The translations under genes and the position numbers were made by a program. The notes beneath the pieces were generated by a model. It worked only from the letters and a program-made list of their open reading frames with translations, did no database searches and had not been told where the DNA came from. From positions 26,598 to 90,597 of the forward strand of contig JAUNLW010000003.1 of the NCBI GenBank assembly GCA_030532065.1: a stretch of DNA of 64,000 bases, read 5' to 3'. Within the stretch, counting starts at the first letter, position 1. Each line of letters begins with the position of its first letter. Positions 46,040 through 55,950 of this stretch are shown here, piece by piece. The DNA is from Eubacteriales bacterium (GTDB lineage Bacteria; Bacillota; Clostridia; Saccharofermentanales; DTU023).

Positions 46040-47797
46040 GTGGACAAGCGAATTTTTAATGGAGTCGTAGCGATTATTCTCTGCCTGCTCGTCTTCCTCA
46101 ATGTGCTGGCGGCCATTATTTACAACGCCCGTTCAGTAGAAGGACAACGCGCTGATTTGCTAACAGTAGCGAAAAGCCTGAGCATTGCCTGGGAGCAGGG
46201 ACAGATGGCACCTGAGGCACTGGAATCCAAGGCTCGAGAGATCGGTCTTTTAACTGAAGGTGTCGATCTGCGTTTGACTTTGCTCCGCTTTGACGGTCAG
46301 CTGGTCTATGATTCCCTTGCTGGCACTGAGGCCGGAAAGGAGCTAACCAAGGAAGAATTCCGTCGACTGGCGGCAGGAGAGGACCAAGTTACTCTGGAAA
46401 GGGTCATCAGAGGCGGCCAGAAAAACCAAATCATCGCATTGGCAACGACAGACCACAAGGCCGCTTTACGACTAATGGTACCGCTACAGGTCCACTGGGA
46501 ACAGTTTATCATCTACAGTGCAATTTCCCTGGGCTTAACACTTGCTGCTCTCTATTTTATTTCTAGGCATATAAATCGGGAAACAGCGCGTTATCGCTCG
46601 GGTGTTGAGCTTTTATCAGAAGGGGTGGAGGCCGTGGCCGGAGGCACCTATGACCACCGTGTGCCGGAAATTACCAGTTCACCCTACTCTGAGCTTAGTG
46701 ATTTAACTTCTCAATTTAATGAAGCGACCGCCATCCTGGAAAGAAAAAATGATTATGTCCAGGCCAGAATGGCTCGCTTATCTACCATTTTAAATACGAT
46801 TATAGATCCGCTTTTTATGGTGGACGCAGACAAAAACCTTATCTATGCCAACCGCACGGCGAAAGAAGTTTTTGGCCGGACTTTGGATCCTGAAGAACAG
46901 GCTTATCCACAGATCCTGCTTACCCATTCCGAAGAATTAGACTGGCTTATTGAAGAGTGCCTCCAGGCTCAGTCTGACCTGTCCACTATTGTAGAAGTGC
47001 CAACCTTAAAAGGCAGTTCGCGCTACCAGGCTTTGTTTTCCGCTATTTCTATCGGCGAGAGCACGCAGGGTGTAATTGTGGCTTTGCATGACTTAACGGC
47101 TGAAGAAGAGGCGGCTGCTTTCCGACGCGATTTTGTGGCCAATGTCACTCACGAGTTAAAAACGCCTTTAACGTCCTTACGTGGCTTCATTGAAACTCTG
47201 CGTAATTCTAAGGATATTACCAGGGAACAGGCTACTCGCTTCCTGGATATTATGGATGTAGAAGCTCAGCGCTTGGAGAACCTTATTGACGACATCCTGT
47301 CCTTGTCTGAAGTGGAACGGGGAAAGATCAAAGAAATTACTTCTTTTGACCTTAACGAACTGATCGACGAAGTAATTGTACTCCTGGATGATAAAGCTGT
47401 AAGTAAGCAGGTTTCAGTATATACAGCAGAAGATAATCCGGAAACCCTTATGATCAAGGCTGAGCGCGATCGGATAAAACAAATTCTGATCAATCTGGTA
47501 GATAACGCGATCAAGTATAATAACGAGCATGGTCATGTAGTCATCTTTGCTCAGCGGCTTAAGAATGGTCTGGTGCAGATACTGGTAGAAGATGATGGAC
47601 CGGGTATAGAAGAATCTACCTTGCCGCGCATCTTTGAGCGTTTTTATCGGCAAGATACAGGACGTTCGCGCGACCGCGGTGGTACCGGCTTAGGGCTTTC
47701 CATCGTCAAGCACATCGCTCAGCTTTATAACGGTGAGGCGCGGGTAGAGTCAAAAGTTGGTGAAGGCACGCGCTTTATTATCACTCTGGAAGTTTAA
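46040..47797 (+). CDS. phoR: PhoR-type sensor histidine kinase
   Basis: A 585-residue membrane kinase. One helix is near residues 8-30, an extracellular domain follows to about 150, and the second helix is near 155-177. A HAMP region, a PAS-like domain (about 235-350) and HisKA with His371 (FVANVTHELKTPLTSLRGF) come next. The catalytic domain has NLVDNAIKYN, EDDGPGIEE and GGTGLGLSIVKH. Start at GTG 46040 after GAGAGGGGT. It is paired with the response regulator and pst/phoU upstream, so the signal is presumably phosphate. Confidence 0.92.
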   Translation: MDKRIFNGVVAIILCLLVFLNVLAAIIYNARSVEGQRADLLTVAKSLSIAWEQGQMAPEALESKAREIGLLTEGVDLRLTLLRFDGQLVYDSLAGTEAGKELTKEEFRRLAAGEDQVTLERVIRGGQKNQIIALATTDHKAALRLMVPLQVHWEQFIIYSAISLGLTLAALYFISRHINRETARYRSGVELLSEGVEAVAGGTYDHRVPEITSSPYSELSDLTSQFNEATAILERKNDYVQARMARLSTILNTIIDPLFMVDADKNLIYANRTAKEVFGRTLDPEEQAYPQILLTHSEELDWLIEECLQAQSDLSTIVEVPTLKGSSRYQALFSAISIGESTQGVIVALHDLTAEEEAAAFRRDFVANVTHELKTPLTSLRGFIETLRNSKDITREQATRFLDIMDVEAQRLENLIDDILSLSEVERGKIKEITSFDLNELIDEVIVLLDDKAVSKQVSVYTAEDNPETLMIKAERDRIKQILINLVDNAIKYNNEHGHVVIFAQRLKNGLVQILVEDDGPGIEESTLPRIFERFYRQDTGRSRDRGGTGLGLSIVKHIAQLYNGEARVESKVGEGTRFIITLEV

Positions 47798-47877
47798 GCT
47801 TGATCTGATTTAACGATCTCTGAGCGCTATCTTGTCTCCTGGCTTATCTGTTAAACTAGGTGATAGGAGAAATGCCA

Positions 47878-48483
47878 ATGACTAATCTAAACTTTACTGA
47901 ATTGCCAACCGCCTGGCAAGGATTTCTGCAGGCTTGCAATTCTTGCCAAAATTGCGACCTCTACCGTGAACGTAATCGAGTAGTAGTTTATCGTGGCAGC
48001 TTAGAAGCCCCCCTGATGATCATCGGTGAAGGGCCTGGACGCCAAGAGGATATTGAAGGTTTACCTTTTGTGGGACGTTCCGGCAGGCTTCTGGATGATG
48101 CCTTACTGGCACAGGGTTTTAGCGAAAAGGATTTTCATATTTGTAATATTGTAAAATGTCGGCCGCCTAACAACCGCGCACCACTTCCGGAGGAAGCGCA
48201 GGCTTGCAGACGGCTTTTGAATGCCCAGTTTGCCTTGGTTAAACCGCAAGTGGTTCTTCTCGCGGGAGCGACTGCTTACAAATATTTTACTGGAGGGCAA
48301 GACGCGATCTCTAAGGTACGAGGTCAATGGATTAAGGCTGGACCTTACCATATTATGCCTACTTTCCATCCGGCTTATATTCTGCGCAATATGTCCAAAA
48401 GGTCGGAACTTTGGGATGACCTGGCCGCTGTTCGAAAAAAACTTGAAGAACTTGGTTTTATGGATCCCAGGCCTGAAAACTGA
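47878..48483 (+). CDS. Family-4 uracil-DNA glycosylase (Fe-S)
   Basis: Removes uracil from DNA. The 201-residue protein has MIIGEGPGRQEDIEGLPFVG (motif 1) at about 47-66, the conserved NIVKCRPPNNR at 90-100, and the C-terminal HPAYILRN motif. Cys23, Cys26, Cys94 and Cys110 fit the 4Fe-4S ligands of this family. ATAGGAG precedes ATG 47878. Confidence 0.92.
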   Translation: MTNLNFTELPTAWQGFLQACNSCQNCDLYRERNRVVVYRGSLEAPLMIIGEGPGRQEDIEGLPFVGRSGRLLDDALLAQGFSEKDFHICNIVKCRPPNNRAPLPEEAQACRRLLNAQFALVKPQVVLLAGATAYKYFTGGQDAISKVRGQWIKAGPYHIMPTFHPAYILRNMSKRSELWDDLAAVRKKLEELGFMDPRPEN

Positions 48484-48500
48484 CATGAAGGTAATTAGTG

Positions 48501-50528
48501 ATGTTAGATATCCCTTTTCAGCTAGAAAGTGACTACCAGCCTGCAGGTGACCAACCTAAAGCTATTGCGGGCTTGGTGGAGGGCCTTAATGACGGTATGA
48601 GCGGTCAGACCCTTCTTGGTGTTACGGGTTCCGGTAAAACTTACACCATGGCTCAGGTGATACAGCGAACGCAAAGACCTGCGCTGGTGTTAGCTCATAA
48701 CAAGACTCTTGCCGGACAACTCTGGCAGGAGTTTAGGACACTCTTTCCTCATAACGCGGTGGAGTATTTCGTTTCCTATTATGACTACTACCAACCTGAG
48801 GCTTACATTGCCGCTACCGACACCTACATTGAGAAGGACTCAGCTATTAACGATGAGATTGACCGCATGCGCCATGCCGCGACCAGCTCTTTACTGGAAA
48901 GACGAGATGTCATTGTGGTAGCTTCGGTTTCCTGTATCTATGGTATAGGTAACCCCGAGTCTTACCAAAAACTGATGGTACACCTAAAACCCGGTCAACC
49001 CAAAGGCCGCGACGATGTAATCGAAGAACTAGTTTCGATCCAATTCCAAAGAAATGATTTCGAACTCAAGCGCGGTTGCTTCCGAGTAAGAGGAGATACG
49101 TTGGACATCTTTCCCGCTTCCTCGGAAAATGTGATCACGCGCGTGTCTTTCTTCGGCGATGAGATCGAAAAAATAACCGAGCTGGACGCAACTACTTTAC
49201 AACCTATTCAAGGCCGCAATTATGCTCAGATCTACCCAGCGTCACACTATGCTACAACTAAAGAAACTACGAAGCGGGCAGTACGGAGCATAGAGAGGGA
49301 ACTGGAAGAAAGACTGTCTGTGCTGACTGAGCAAGGAAAGCTGATGGAGGCTTACCGACTGGAGCAGCGCACGCGCTATGATATGGAAATGCTATTGGAG
49401 ACCGGATTCTGTAAAGGCATCGAGAACTATTCCCGCCACATGGATGGACGTAAGCCTGGCGAACCTCCTTATACACTTCTGGATTTCTTCCCTAGGGATT
49501 ATCTACTGTTTATCGATGAGTCGCACGTCACGGTACCACAGGTAGGTGCCATGTATAACGGCGACCGTTCGCGCAAAGAGAACCTGGTCAATTACGGCTT
49601 CCGCTTGCCTTCAGCCTTTGACAACCGTCCACTAAAATTCGCGGAGTTTGAGCAGAGAATGGGCCAGACTGTCTTCGTTTCAGCTACACCAGCGCAATAT
49701 GAGAAAGAACACTCTAAGCAGACCGTGGAACAAATTATTCGTCCTACCGGTTTGTTGGACCCCTTAGTTTATGTCAGACCGGTAGAAACACAGATCGAGG
49801 ATCTGACGGCAGAGATAGACAAGACCAATGCCCACAAGGAGAAGACGCTCATTCTGACGCTAACCAAGCGTACAGCAGAAAACCTCACAGATTTCCTGCA
49901 AAAAGAAGGTTATCGGGTGCGTTATCTGCATTCAGAAATCAAGACCGTAGAACGTCTGGAAATCTTGCGCGACTTACGCCAGGATAAATTTGATGTATTG
50001 GTGGGCATTAACCTGCTCAGAGAAGGCCTGGACTTGCCGGAGGTAGCGACTATCGCTATTTTAGATGCGGACAAGGAAGGCTTCCTCCGTTCAACTACTT
50101 CTCTGATCCAGATCATGGGTCGTGCGGCGCGTAACGTTAATGGCCAAGTTATTCTTTATGCAGATGAAGTAACACAGTCTATGTTTACCGCTATCAGCGA
50201 GACCAATCGCCGTCGTAAGTTGCAAGAGGAGTTTAATAAAGAGCATGGCATCACCCCGCACACTATCCACAAGGGTATGCGTGAAATTATGGATACTCGC
50301 TATGAGTTGACTGATGATGAAGCCGCCCTGGTAACTGCGGAAGAAGACGAAACTAAAACCGGCAAATTACCAGTTAAGCTGGATCCTGCCAAAGCTAAAC
50401 AGATGGCCGATCGACTGGAACGCGAAATGCAAGCCGCTGCCCGCAATTTAGACTTCGAGACAGCTGCTGCCCTGCGAGACCAGATAATCTACTTGCGTGG
50501 ACTGAGCCGAGAAGGCCGGGGCCAATAA
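48501..50528 (+). CDS. uvrB: UvrABC system protein B
   Basis: Damage-verification helicase of nucleotide excision repair, 675 residues. It begins [17 protein letters not shown] and has Walker A GVTGSGKT near 41-48, the beta-hairpin [11 protein letters not shown] near 92-102, SF2 motifs DESHVTVPQ and [11 protein letters not shown], and the C-terminal UVR domain ([20 protein letters not shown]). Start at ATG 48501, or GTG 48498. uvrA is not in the window. Confidence 0.96.
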   Translation: MLDIPFQLESDYQPAGDQPKAIAGLVEGLNDGMSGQTLLGVTGSGKTYTMAQVIQRTQRPALVLAHNKTLAGQLWQEFRTLFPHNAVEYFVSYYDYYQPEAYIAATDTYIEKDSAINDEIDRMRHAATSSLLERRDVIVVASVSCIYGIGNPESYQKLMVHLKPGQPKGRDDVIEELVSIQFQRNDFELKRGCFRVRGDTLDIFPASSENVITRVSFFGDEIEKITELDATTLQPIQGRNYAQIYPASHYATTKETTKRAVRSIERELEERLSVLTEQGKLMEAYRLEQRTRYDMEMLLETGFCKGIENYSRHMDGRKPGEPPYTLLDFFPRDYLLFIDESHVTVPQVGAMYNGDRSRKENLVNYGFRLPSAFDNRPLKFAEFEQRMGQTVFVSATPAQYEKEHSKQTVEQIIRPTGLLDPLVYVRPVETQIEDLTAEIDKTNAHKEKTLILTLTKRTAENLTDFLQKEGYRVRYLHSEIKTVERLEILRDLRQDKFDVLVGINLLREGLDLPEVATIAILDADKEGFLRSTTSLIQIMGRAARNVNGQVILYADEVTQSMFTAISETNRRRKLQEEFNKEHGITPHTIHKGMREIMDTRYELTDDEAALVTAEEDETKTGKLPVKLDPAKAKQMADRLEREMQAAARNLDFETAAALRDQIIYLRGLSREGRGQ

Positions 50529-50541
50529 GAGGAGGTTAGCG

Positions 50542-52275
50542 ATGGACGCTCAAAAGATTTACCAAGCCTGGTTACATCATCCTGATCTACTGGAAGCAGA
50601 TAGAAAAGAGCTTCTGGATCTAGCAGGGAAGACGGAGGAAGTTGAAGATCGCTTTTACCAAGAGCTTGCATTTGGAACAGCAGGTTTACGCGGTATCATG
50701 GGGACGGGCACAAACCGCATGAATGTCTATAACGTAGCCCGGGCAGCAGAAGCCTACGCACGTTATCTCTTAGCTTATGATCCTGAGGTGCGCGATAAGG
50801 GGATTGCCATCTCTTACGATTCGCGTTTAAATTCTGAGCACTTTGCCCGCATTGCCGCCGCAGCCTTCGTAAACCATGATATCAAGGTGCTGTTCTCTGA
50901 TGAATTGCGCCCCGTGTCCTATCTGGCTTTTGCCGTTCGCCATTACCTCTGTGCCGGTGGCATCATGATCACGGCCAGCCATAATCCTAAGCAATATAAC
51001 GGCTTCAAGGTATTTGGCCCCAATGGCGCGCAGCTGCCGGTTGAGGTTAGTGACCTGGTAGCGGCAGAGATTGCCAGGATAGCAGATCCTATTGCCTGCT
51101 ATCACGCGTTCCCGGAGTGGGACAGCTTGACTAGGAACGACAATCTGCGCTTTCTGGGACAGGATTTGGACGCGGCTTATGAGAATATGGCTTTGGAGCT
51201 TAGCCCCCATCCGGAGGCTATCCGCCTGGCGCAAGATTTTAAACTTGTTTATACACCTCTTAACGGAACAGGCCGCAAGCCTGTTTGCCGTTTATTAAAA
51301 GGGCTTGGCCTGAAACAATTCTATCTAGTTGAAAAGCAAGCCATGCCGGATGGTAATTTCCCAACTACCCCCTATCCAAATCCGGAAGATCCCAAAGCCT
51401 TAACTCTGGCGTTGGAACTCATGGAACAAGAAAAAGCGGATATGGTTTTGGCCACCGATCCTGATGCTGATCGTCTGGGAGTGGTGGTGAGAGACCTGGA
51501 GGGTAAACCTTATCTGCTCTCAGGCAATGAGACAGGACTTCTGCTTTTAGACTATATTTTATCTGAGAAAAAATTGGCTCAGCGCCCCTTTGCTGTTACC
51601 ACTATCGTATCTTCACGTCTGGTAGAGCCTTTGGCTAAATCTCATGGCGTGGAAGTCTTCCGCACTCTGACCGGCTTTAAGAACATGGCGCGAGTAATCG
51701 AGAAAGAAGCAGACCACCGGGGCAGGGATTTTTGTTTTGCTTACGAAGAAAGCTTCGGTTATCTCTGTACGCCTAATATCCGTGATAAAGACGCGGTCTC
51801 GGCAGCCATGCTGATGACGGAAATGGCCTGCCTGGCTAAAAGACAAGGTGAAAGCTGTTATCAAAGACTGGAACATATTTATCAGCGCTTTGGTTATACT
51901 GCGGAAAAGACCTGGTCTTTTGTGCGCGAAGGTCAGGCTGGCCAAGCGACAATCAAGCGTGCAATGACCACCATAAGAGCGGCTGGTCAAGAAGCATTCC
52001 CGGAGCTTAAGCTGCGTTCGATCAGCGACTACGAACAATTGCTTCGCCTTAATCTCTTAACAGGTGAGCAGGAGGAACTGGCAGAAGAACGCTCGAATGT
52101 ACTGGTCTACGAGCTGGAAGGCCTTGACTGGTTTGCTTGCCGACCTTCTGGCACAGAACCTAAACTCAAGTTGTACCTGGGAGTTACCCGTCATTCTAAG
52201 GCAGAAGCCCAAGCGGCTCTCTCGGAATTGGAGTCCAAGGTGCGCGAACAGATAGAGAAAGCACTAGCTGAATAA
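50542..52275 (+). CDS. pgcA: Phosphoglucomutase/phosphomannomutase
   Basis: Interconverts glucose-1- and -6-phosphate. The 577-residue alpha-D-phosphohexomutase has the N-terminal GTAGLRGIMGTGTNRMN, the phosphoserine loop TASHNPKQYNG near 144-154, the metal loop DPDADRLG near 305-312, the sugar loop EESFGYL, and the phosphate loop RPSGTEPKLKLY. It resembles Bacillus PgcA. GGAGG precedes the ATG. Its stop overlaps the dnaE start by one base. Confidence 0.93.
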   Translation: MDAQKIYQAWLHHPDLLEADRKELLDLAGKTEEVEDRFYQELAFGTAGLRGIMGTGTNRMNVYNVARAAEAYARYLLAYDPEVRDKGIAISYDSRLNSEHFARIAAAAFVNHDIKVLFSDELRPVSYLAFAVRHYLCAGGIMITASHNPKQYNGFKVFGPNGAQLPVEVSDLVAAEIARIADPIACYHAFPEWDSLTRNDNLRFLGQDLDAAYENMALELSPHPEAIRLAQDFKLVYTPLNGTGRKPVCRLLKGLGLKQFYLVEKQAMPDGNFPTTPYPNPEDPKALTLALELMEQEKADMVLATDPDADRLGVVVRDLEGKPYLLSGNETGLLLLDYILSEKKLAQRPFAVTTIVSSRLVEPLAKSHGVEVFRTLTGFKNMARVIEKEADHRGRDFCFAYEESFGYLCTPNIRDKDAVSAAMLMTEMACLAKRQGESCYQRLEHIYQRFGYTAEKTWSFVREGQAGQATIKRAMTTIRAAGQEAFPELKLRSISDYEQLLRLNLLTGEQEELAEERSNVLVYELEGLDWFACRPSGTEPKLKLYLGVTRHSKAEAQAALSELESKVREQIEKALAE

Positions 52276-55200
52276 TGTCTTTTGTCCATCTACATCTTCA
52301 TACTGAGTACAGCCTCTTAGACGGCAGTATACGCATCAAAGACCTGCCGGATCGCCTGCGTGAGCTGGGCATGGATGCCTGTGCCATTACGGATCACGGA
52401 GTGCTTTATGGTAGTTATCAGTTCTACCAGACTCTTAAGGCTGCTGGAATCAAGCCAATTTTGGGTTGTGAGCTATATATAGCGCCGCGAGATATGCACG
52501 ATAAATTAGGTTCCGTGGATCGTGATCCTTTTCACCTGTTGCTCTTGGCTGAAACTCAGGAGGGTTGGCACAATCTCATGCGTTTAGACTCCCTGGCTTT
52601 TACTGAGGGCTTTTACTACAAGCCGCGGGTAGATCTGGCAACGCTGGCTCGGTACAGCAAAGGTCTGATCGCTCTGTCCGCTTGTTTGGGTGGCGAAGTG
52701 CCTCAGAAAATTCTGGCAGGTGATGAAGCTGGTGCCAGGGAAGCTGCCTTGCGTTATCGTGAAATCTTCGGACCCAATAACTTTTTCTTGGAGCTGCAGT
52801 CTAACGGTATAGAAGAGCAGATTCTGGTTAATGAAGCTCTGGTACGTTTGGCCGAAGAGTGTGATATCCCCTTGGTGGCGACTAATGACTGCCATTATTT
52901 GCGGCGTGAGGATGCCAGGGCGCAGGATGTCCTTCTTTGTCTGCAAACCAATAAGAAATTAAACGATCCGGACCGTATGCGCATGCATACAGACGCTTTT
53001 TACTTAAAATCCGCGGAAGAAATGTCTGCGGCTTTCCCACATTTGCCGGAGGCGATTTCTAACACCGTAACCATAGCGGAACGGTGCCAGGCGGAAATAG
53101 AAACTGGAAAGCTGTATTTGCCCAAATTTACTTCCACTGATGGGTTGAGCTCGGAGGAATTTCTAAGACGTGAGGCCCAGGCTGGCCTTGAAGAAAGATT
53201 GGCTAACATGCCGTCAGAAAAAGCGACGGCTGCGCGGGAAATTTACCAGGAACGCCTGCACCAGGAGCTAGAGGTTATTATTTCCATGGGTTACACCGAC
53301 TATTACCTGGTGGTAGCTGATTACATCCGCGAAGCCCGTGACTTGGACATAATGGTGGGACCGGGACGTGGCTCAGGCGCAGCTTCACTCGTTGCCTACA
53401 GCCTCAAAATTACTAATGTTGACCCAATAGAATTTAAGCTGATCTTTGAGCGCTTCCTCAACCCGGAAAGAGTATCTATGCCGGACTTTGACTGCGACTT
53501 TGAAGATAATCGCCGAGATGAGTTGATCGAATATGTAACACGCAAGTATGGCGAAGATCATGTGAGTCAGGTAATTACCTTTGGTACGCTGGGAGCTCGG
53601 TCTGTGATCCGCGATGTAGCGCGTGTCCTTGACTATCCCTACGCTGAGGGAGACCGTCTCGCTAAGCTGGTGCCGAATCAACTCAACATGACTATTGATA
53701 AGGCCCTGGAACTTTCCGAGGACCTGAGAAAAGAATATGAACTCCGACCTGAAAGCAAGGACCTTTTGGACCTGGCTCGCCGTCTGGAAGGCATGCCACG
53801 ACATGCTTCAACGCACGCAGCTGGTGTAATTATCTCAGGCGTACCAATAAGGGAAGTAGCTCCCCTGGCAAAAAATGATGACGTGGTTGTGGTGCAATAT
53901 TCCAAGGATGAGATTGAGGATGTTGGACTTTTGAAGTTTGACTTCCTCGGATTGCGCTACCTCACAGTGCTTCATGCTGCTGCCCGTTTGATCAAAAAAA
54001 CTCAGGGCGTAGAGATAGATTTCGATAACTTCGAATTTGCGGATCCTGCTGTCTATGACATGCTTTGCCACGGTGAAACAGCCGGTGTCTTCCAATTGGA
54101 AGCTTCCGGTATGACCCGATTTATCAAAGATATGCAACCGCGAAGCCTGGAGGATATTATTGCGGGTATTTCTCTGTATCGCCCAGGCCCTATGGAACAG
54201 ATACCACGTTATCTGGCTGCGGCTGACCAGCCGATCAGCTACGAGCACCCACTCCTGGAAGAAATTCTGGAATCCACGCGTGGCTGCATGGTCTATCAGG
54301 AACAGGTTATGCAGATTGTGCGTAGCCTGGCCGGCTTCTCCATGGGACAGTCCGACAACATCCGACGGGCCATGGCCAAGAAAAAGCCTGATCTGCTGGC
54401 GGCTTATCGCCAGTTATTTGTCTATGGTGGACAGGACGAGCAGGGAAGAGAAGTAGACGGCGCAATCAAACGTGGTGTAGATGAAGCCACAGCTAATCAT
54501 ATCTTTGATGAGATGATGGCCTTCGCCGGCTATGCCTTCAACAAGGCTCACGCGGCAGGCTATGCGGTCATCTCCTACTACACAGCCTATCTGAAATATT
54601 ATTATCCGGTAGAATATATGGCAGCCATTCTTAACTCCTTCCTGGGAGAATTATCCAAAGCGGCATATTATGTGCGCGCGGCACAAGAGATGGGTATAGA
54701 GATCTTGCCTCCTGACATCAATAAAAGTGATGTGCTCTTTCAGCCAGAAGGTGGAGCGATCCGCTTCGCCTTGGGCGCTGTAAAAAACGTTGGCCGTGTG
54801 GCCATGGAAAATCTGGTACAAAACCGAGACGAAGAAGGCCCTTATCAGAACTTTGACAACTTTCTCGAACGAGCAGTAAATATCGGCCTCAATCGAAAAG
54901 CAGCAGAGAGTTTGGTTATGTCTTCGGCCTTGGATCAGTTAGGCCTTAAGAGGTCTCAGATGCTGGGCTCCTTAGATGAGCGTATGCGCCGGATTCAAGA
55001 CAGCCGTAACAAGAGCTGGGAAAATCAATTATCTTTCTTCGATCTACATGAAGACTTACCCGAGCAAGTGATCGGCTGGGAATATGAGGATACAGAAGAG
55101 GTTAGTCCGGAAGAGCGTTTGCGCCAGGAAAAAGAAGTGCTGGGCCTCTATGTCAGTGGGCATCCGCTGAAGCGCTACAACGATTTGATGCGGTCTTACT

Positions 55201-55886
55201 GCAGTATTAGCAGTTTGGATCTCAGACCTGCAGAAGAAAGTCAGACTGGTGTCTTTGGCGACCTGCATGATCGACAAAAACAGATTATGGCCGGACAAGT
55301 TATCTCCATGCGTCGACTTTTTACACGTAATAACGAAGAGATGGCCTTTGTGCAGATTGAAGACCTGGACGGGACTTTTGAGATGATCGTGTTTCCTAAG
55401 TCGTTTAGAGAGTACAAGTCTGCGCTCCAGGAAGGTCAGGTGGTATTTATCCTGGGACAACTCAGCGTGCGAGAAGATGAAGAGCCAAAACTCATCTGCG
55501 ACCAGCTGGCCTGTGCCAGTGATGACGCAATGGCCTCGTTGGAAAACACTTTGCTTGATTGGTCTAAAGAACTGAATTATAAATCTGACGCCGGACCTGC
55601 GGCCAAGCACGAGCGAACTTATGATGCTCCCTTTTCGGAAACAACAGAACCAGTTATTCCACAGAATCAGGCAGTGGCTTTGCGCTTAGGCCTTCGCCTG
55701 GATGAAAGTTTTAGTGAGCAAGACCTGCGTGCATTGGAGGCCATGTTCCGCTACTTTACCGGTACAACCGAGGTGTGGCTCTACCAGGGACCGGATCGAA
55801 TTAAGCATTTGAATTGGAATGTTGACCTGAGTTACTTGGCATATTTTACTAAACGCTACGGCGAAGAGAACTTTTATCTCTTCTAA
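52275..55886 (+). CDS. dnaE: DNA polymerase III alpha subunit DnaE
   Basis: 1203 residues. PHP domain (about 1-200, HLHTEYSLLDGSI and ITDHGVLYGSY), polymerase core with the catalytic aspartates in MPDFDCDFED near 400-410 and GRGSGAASLVAYSL, then PRHASTHAAGVII and the tau-binding region. A C-terminal OB domain (about 1010-1100) follows. In Firmicutes DnaE extends primers before PolC. Coupled to pgcA by a one-base overlap. Confidence 0.95.
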   Translation: MSFVHLHLHTEYSLLDGSIRIKDLPDRLRELGMDACAITDHGVLYGSYQFYQTLKAAGIKPILGCELYIAPRDMHDKLGSVDRDPFHLLLLAETQEGWHNLMRLDSLAFTEGFYYKPRVDLATLARYSKGLIALSACLGGEVPQKILAGDEAGAREAALRYREIFGPNNFFLELQSNGIEEQILVNEALVRLAEECDIPLVATNDCHYLRREDARAQDVLLCLQTNKKLNDPDRMRMHTDAFYLKSAEEMSAAFPHLPEAISNTVTIAERCQAEIETGKLYLPKFTSTDGLSSEEFLRREAQAGLEERLANMPSEKATAAREIYQERLHQELEVIISMGYTDYYLVVADYIREARDLDIMVGPGRGSGAASLVAYSLKITNVDPIEFKLIFERFLNPERVSMPDFDCDFEDNRRDELIEYVTRKYGEDHVSQVITFGTLGARSVIRDVARVLDYPYAEGDRLAKLVPNQLNMTIDKALELSEDLRKEYELRPESKDLLDLARRLEGMPRHASTHAAGVIISGVPIREVAPLAKNDDVVVVQYSKDEIEDVGLLKFDFLGLRYLTVLHAAARLIKKTQGVEIDFDNFEFADPAVYDMLCHGETAGVFQLEASGMTRFIKDMQPRSLEDIIAGISLYRPGPMEQIPRYLAAADQPISYEHPLLEEILESTRGCMVYQEQVMQIVRSLAGFSMGQSDNIRRAMAKKKPDLLAAYRQLFVYGGQDEQGREVDGAIKRGVDEATANHIFDEMMAFAGYAFNKAHAAGYAVISYYTAYLKYYYPVEYMAAILNSFLGELSKAAYYVRAAQEMGIEILPPDINKSDVLFQPEGGAIRFALGAVKNVGRVAMENLVQNRDEEGPYQNFDNFLERAVNIGLNRKAAESLVMSSALDQLGLKRSQMLGSLDERMRRIQDSRNKSWENQLSFFDLHEDLPEQVIGWEYEDTEEVSPEERLRQEKEVLGLYVSGHPLKRYNDLMRSYCSISSLDLRPAEESQTGVFGDLHDRQKQIMAGQVISMRRLFTRNNEEMAFVQIEDLDGTFEMIVFPKSFREYKSALQEGQVVFILGQLSVREDEEPKLICDQLACASDDAMASLENTLLDWSKELNYKSDAGPAAKHERTYDAPFSETTEPVIPQNQAVALRLGLRLDESFSEQDLRALEAMFRYFTGTTEVWLYQGPDRIKHLNWNVDLSYLAYFTKRYGEENFYLF

Positions 55887-55898
55887 GCTTAAACCTCG

Positions 55899-55927
55899 GG
55901 GCTAAACTTTATTTATACGTTTAGCCC
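55899..55927 (+). promoter_or_regulatory. Stem-loop in the dnaE-mutS2 gap
   Basis: GGGCTAAAC and GTTTAGCCC form a perfect 9-bp stem around 11 bases. No T-run follows, so it is not a clear terminator; may affect RNA stability or be a weak end. Confidence 0.45.
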
Positions 55928-55950
55928 GACAAGGAGAAATTGCTGCGAAG

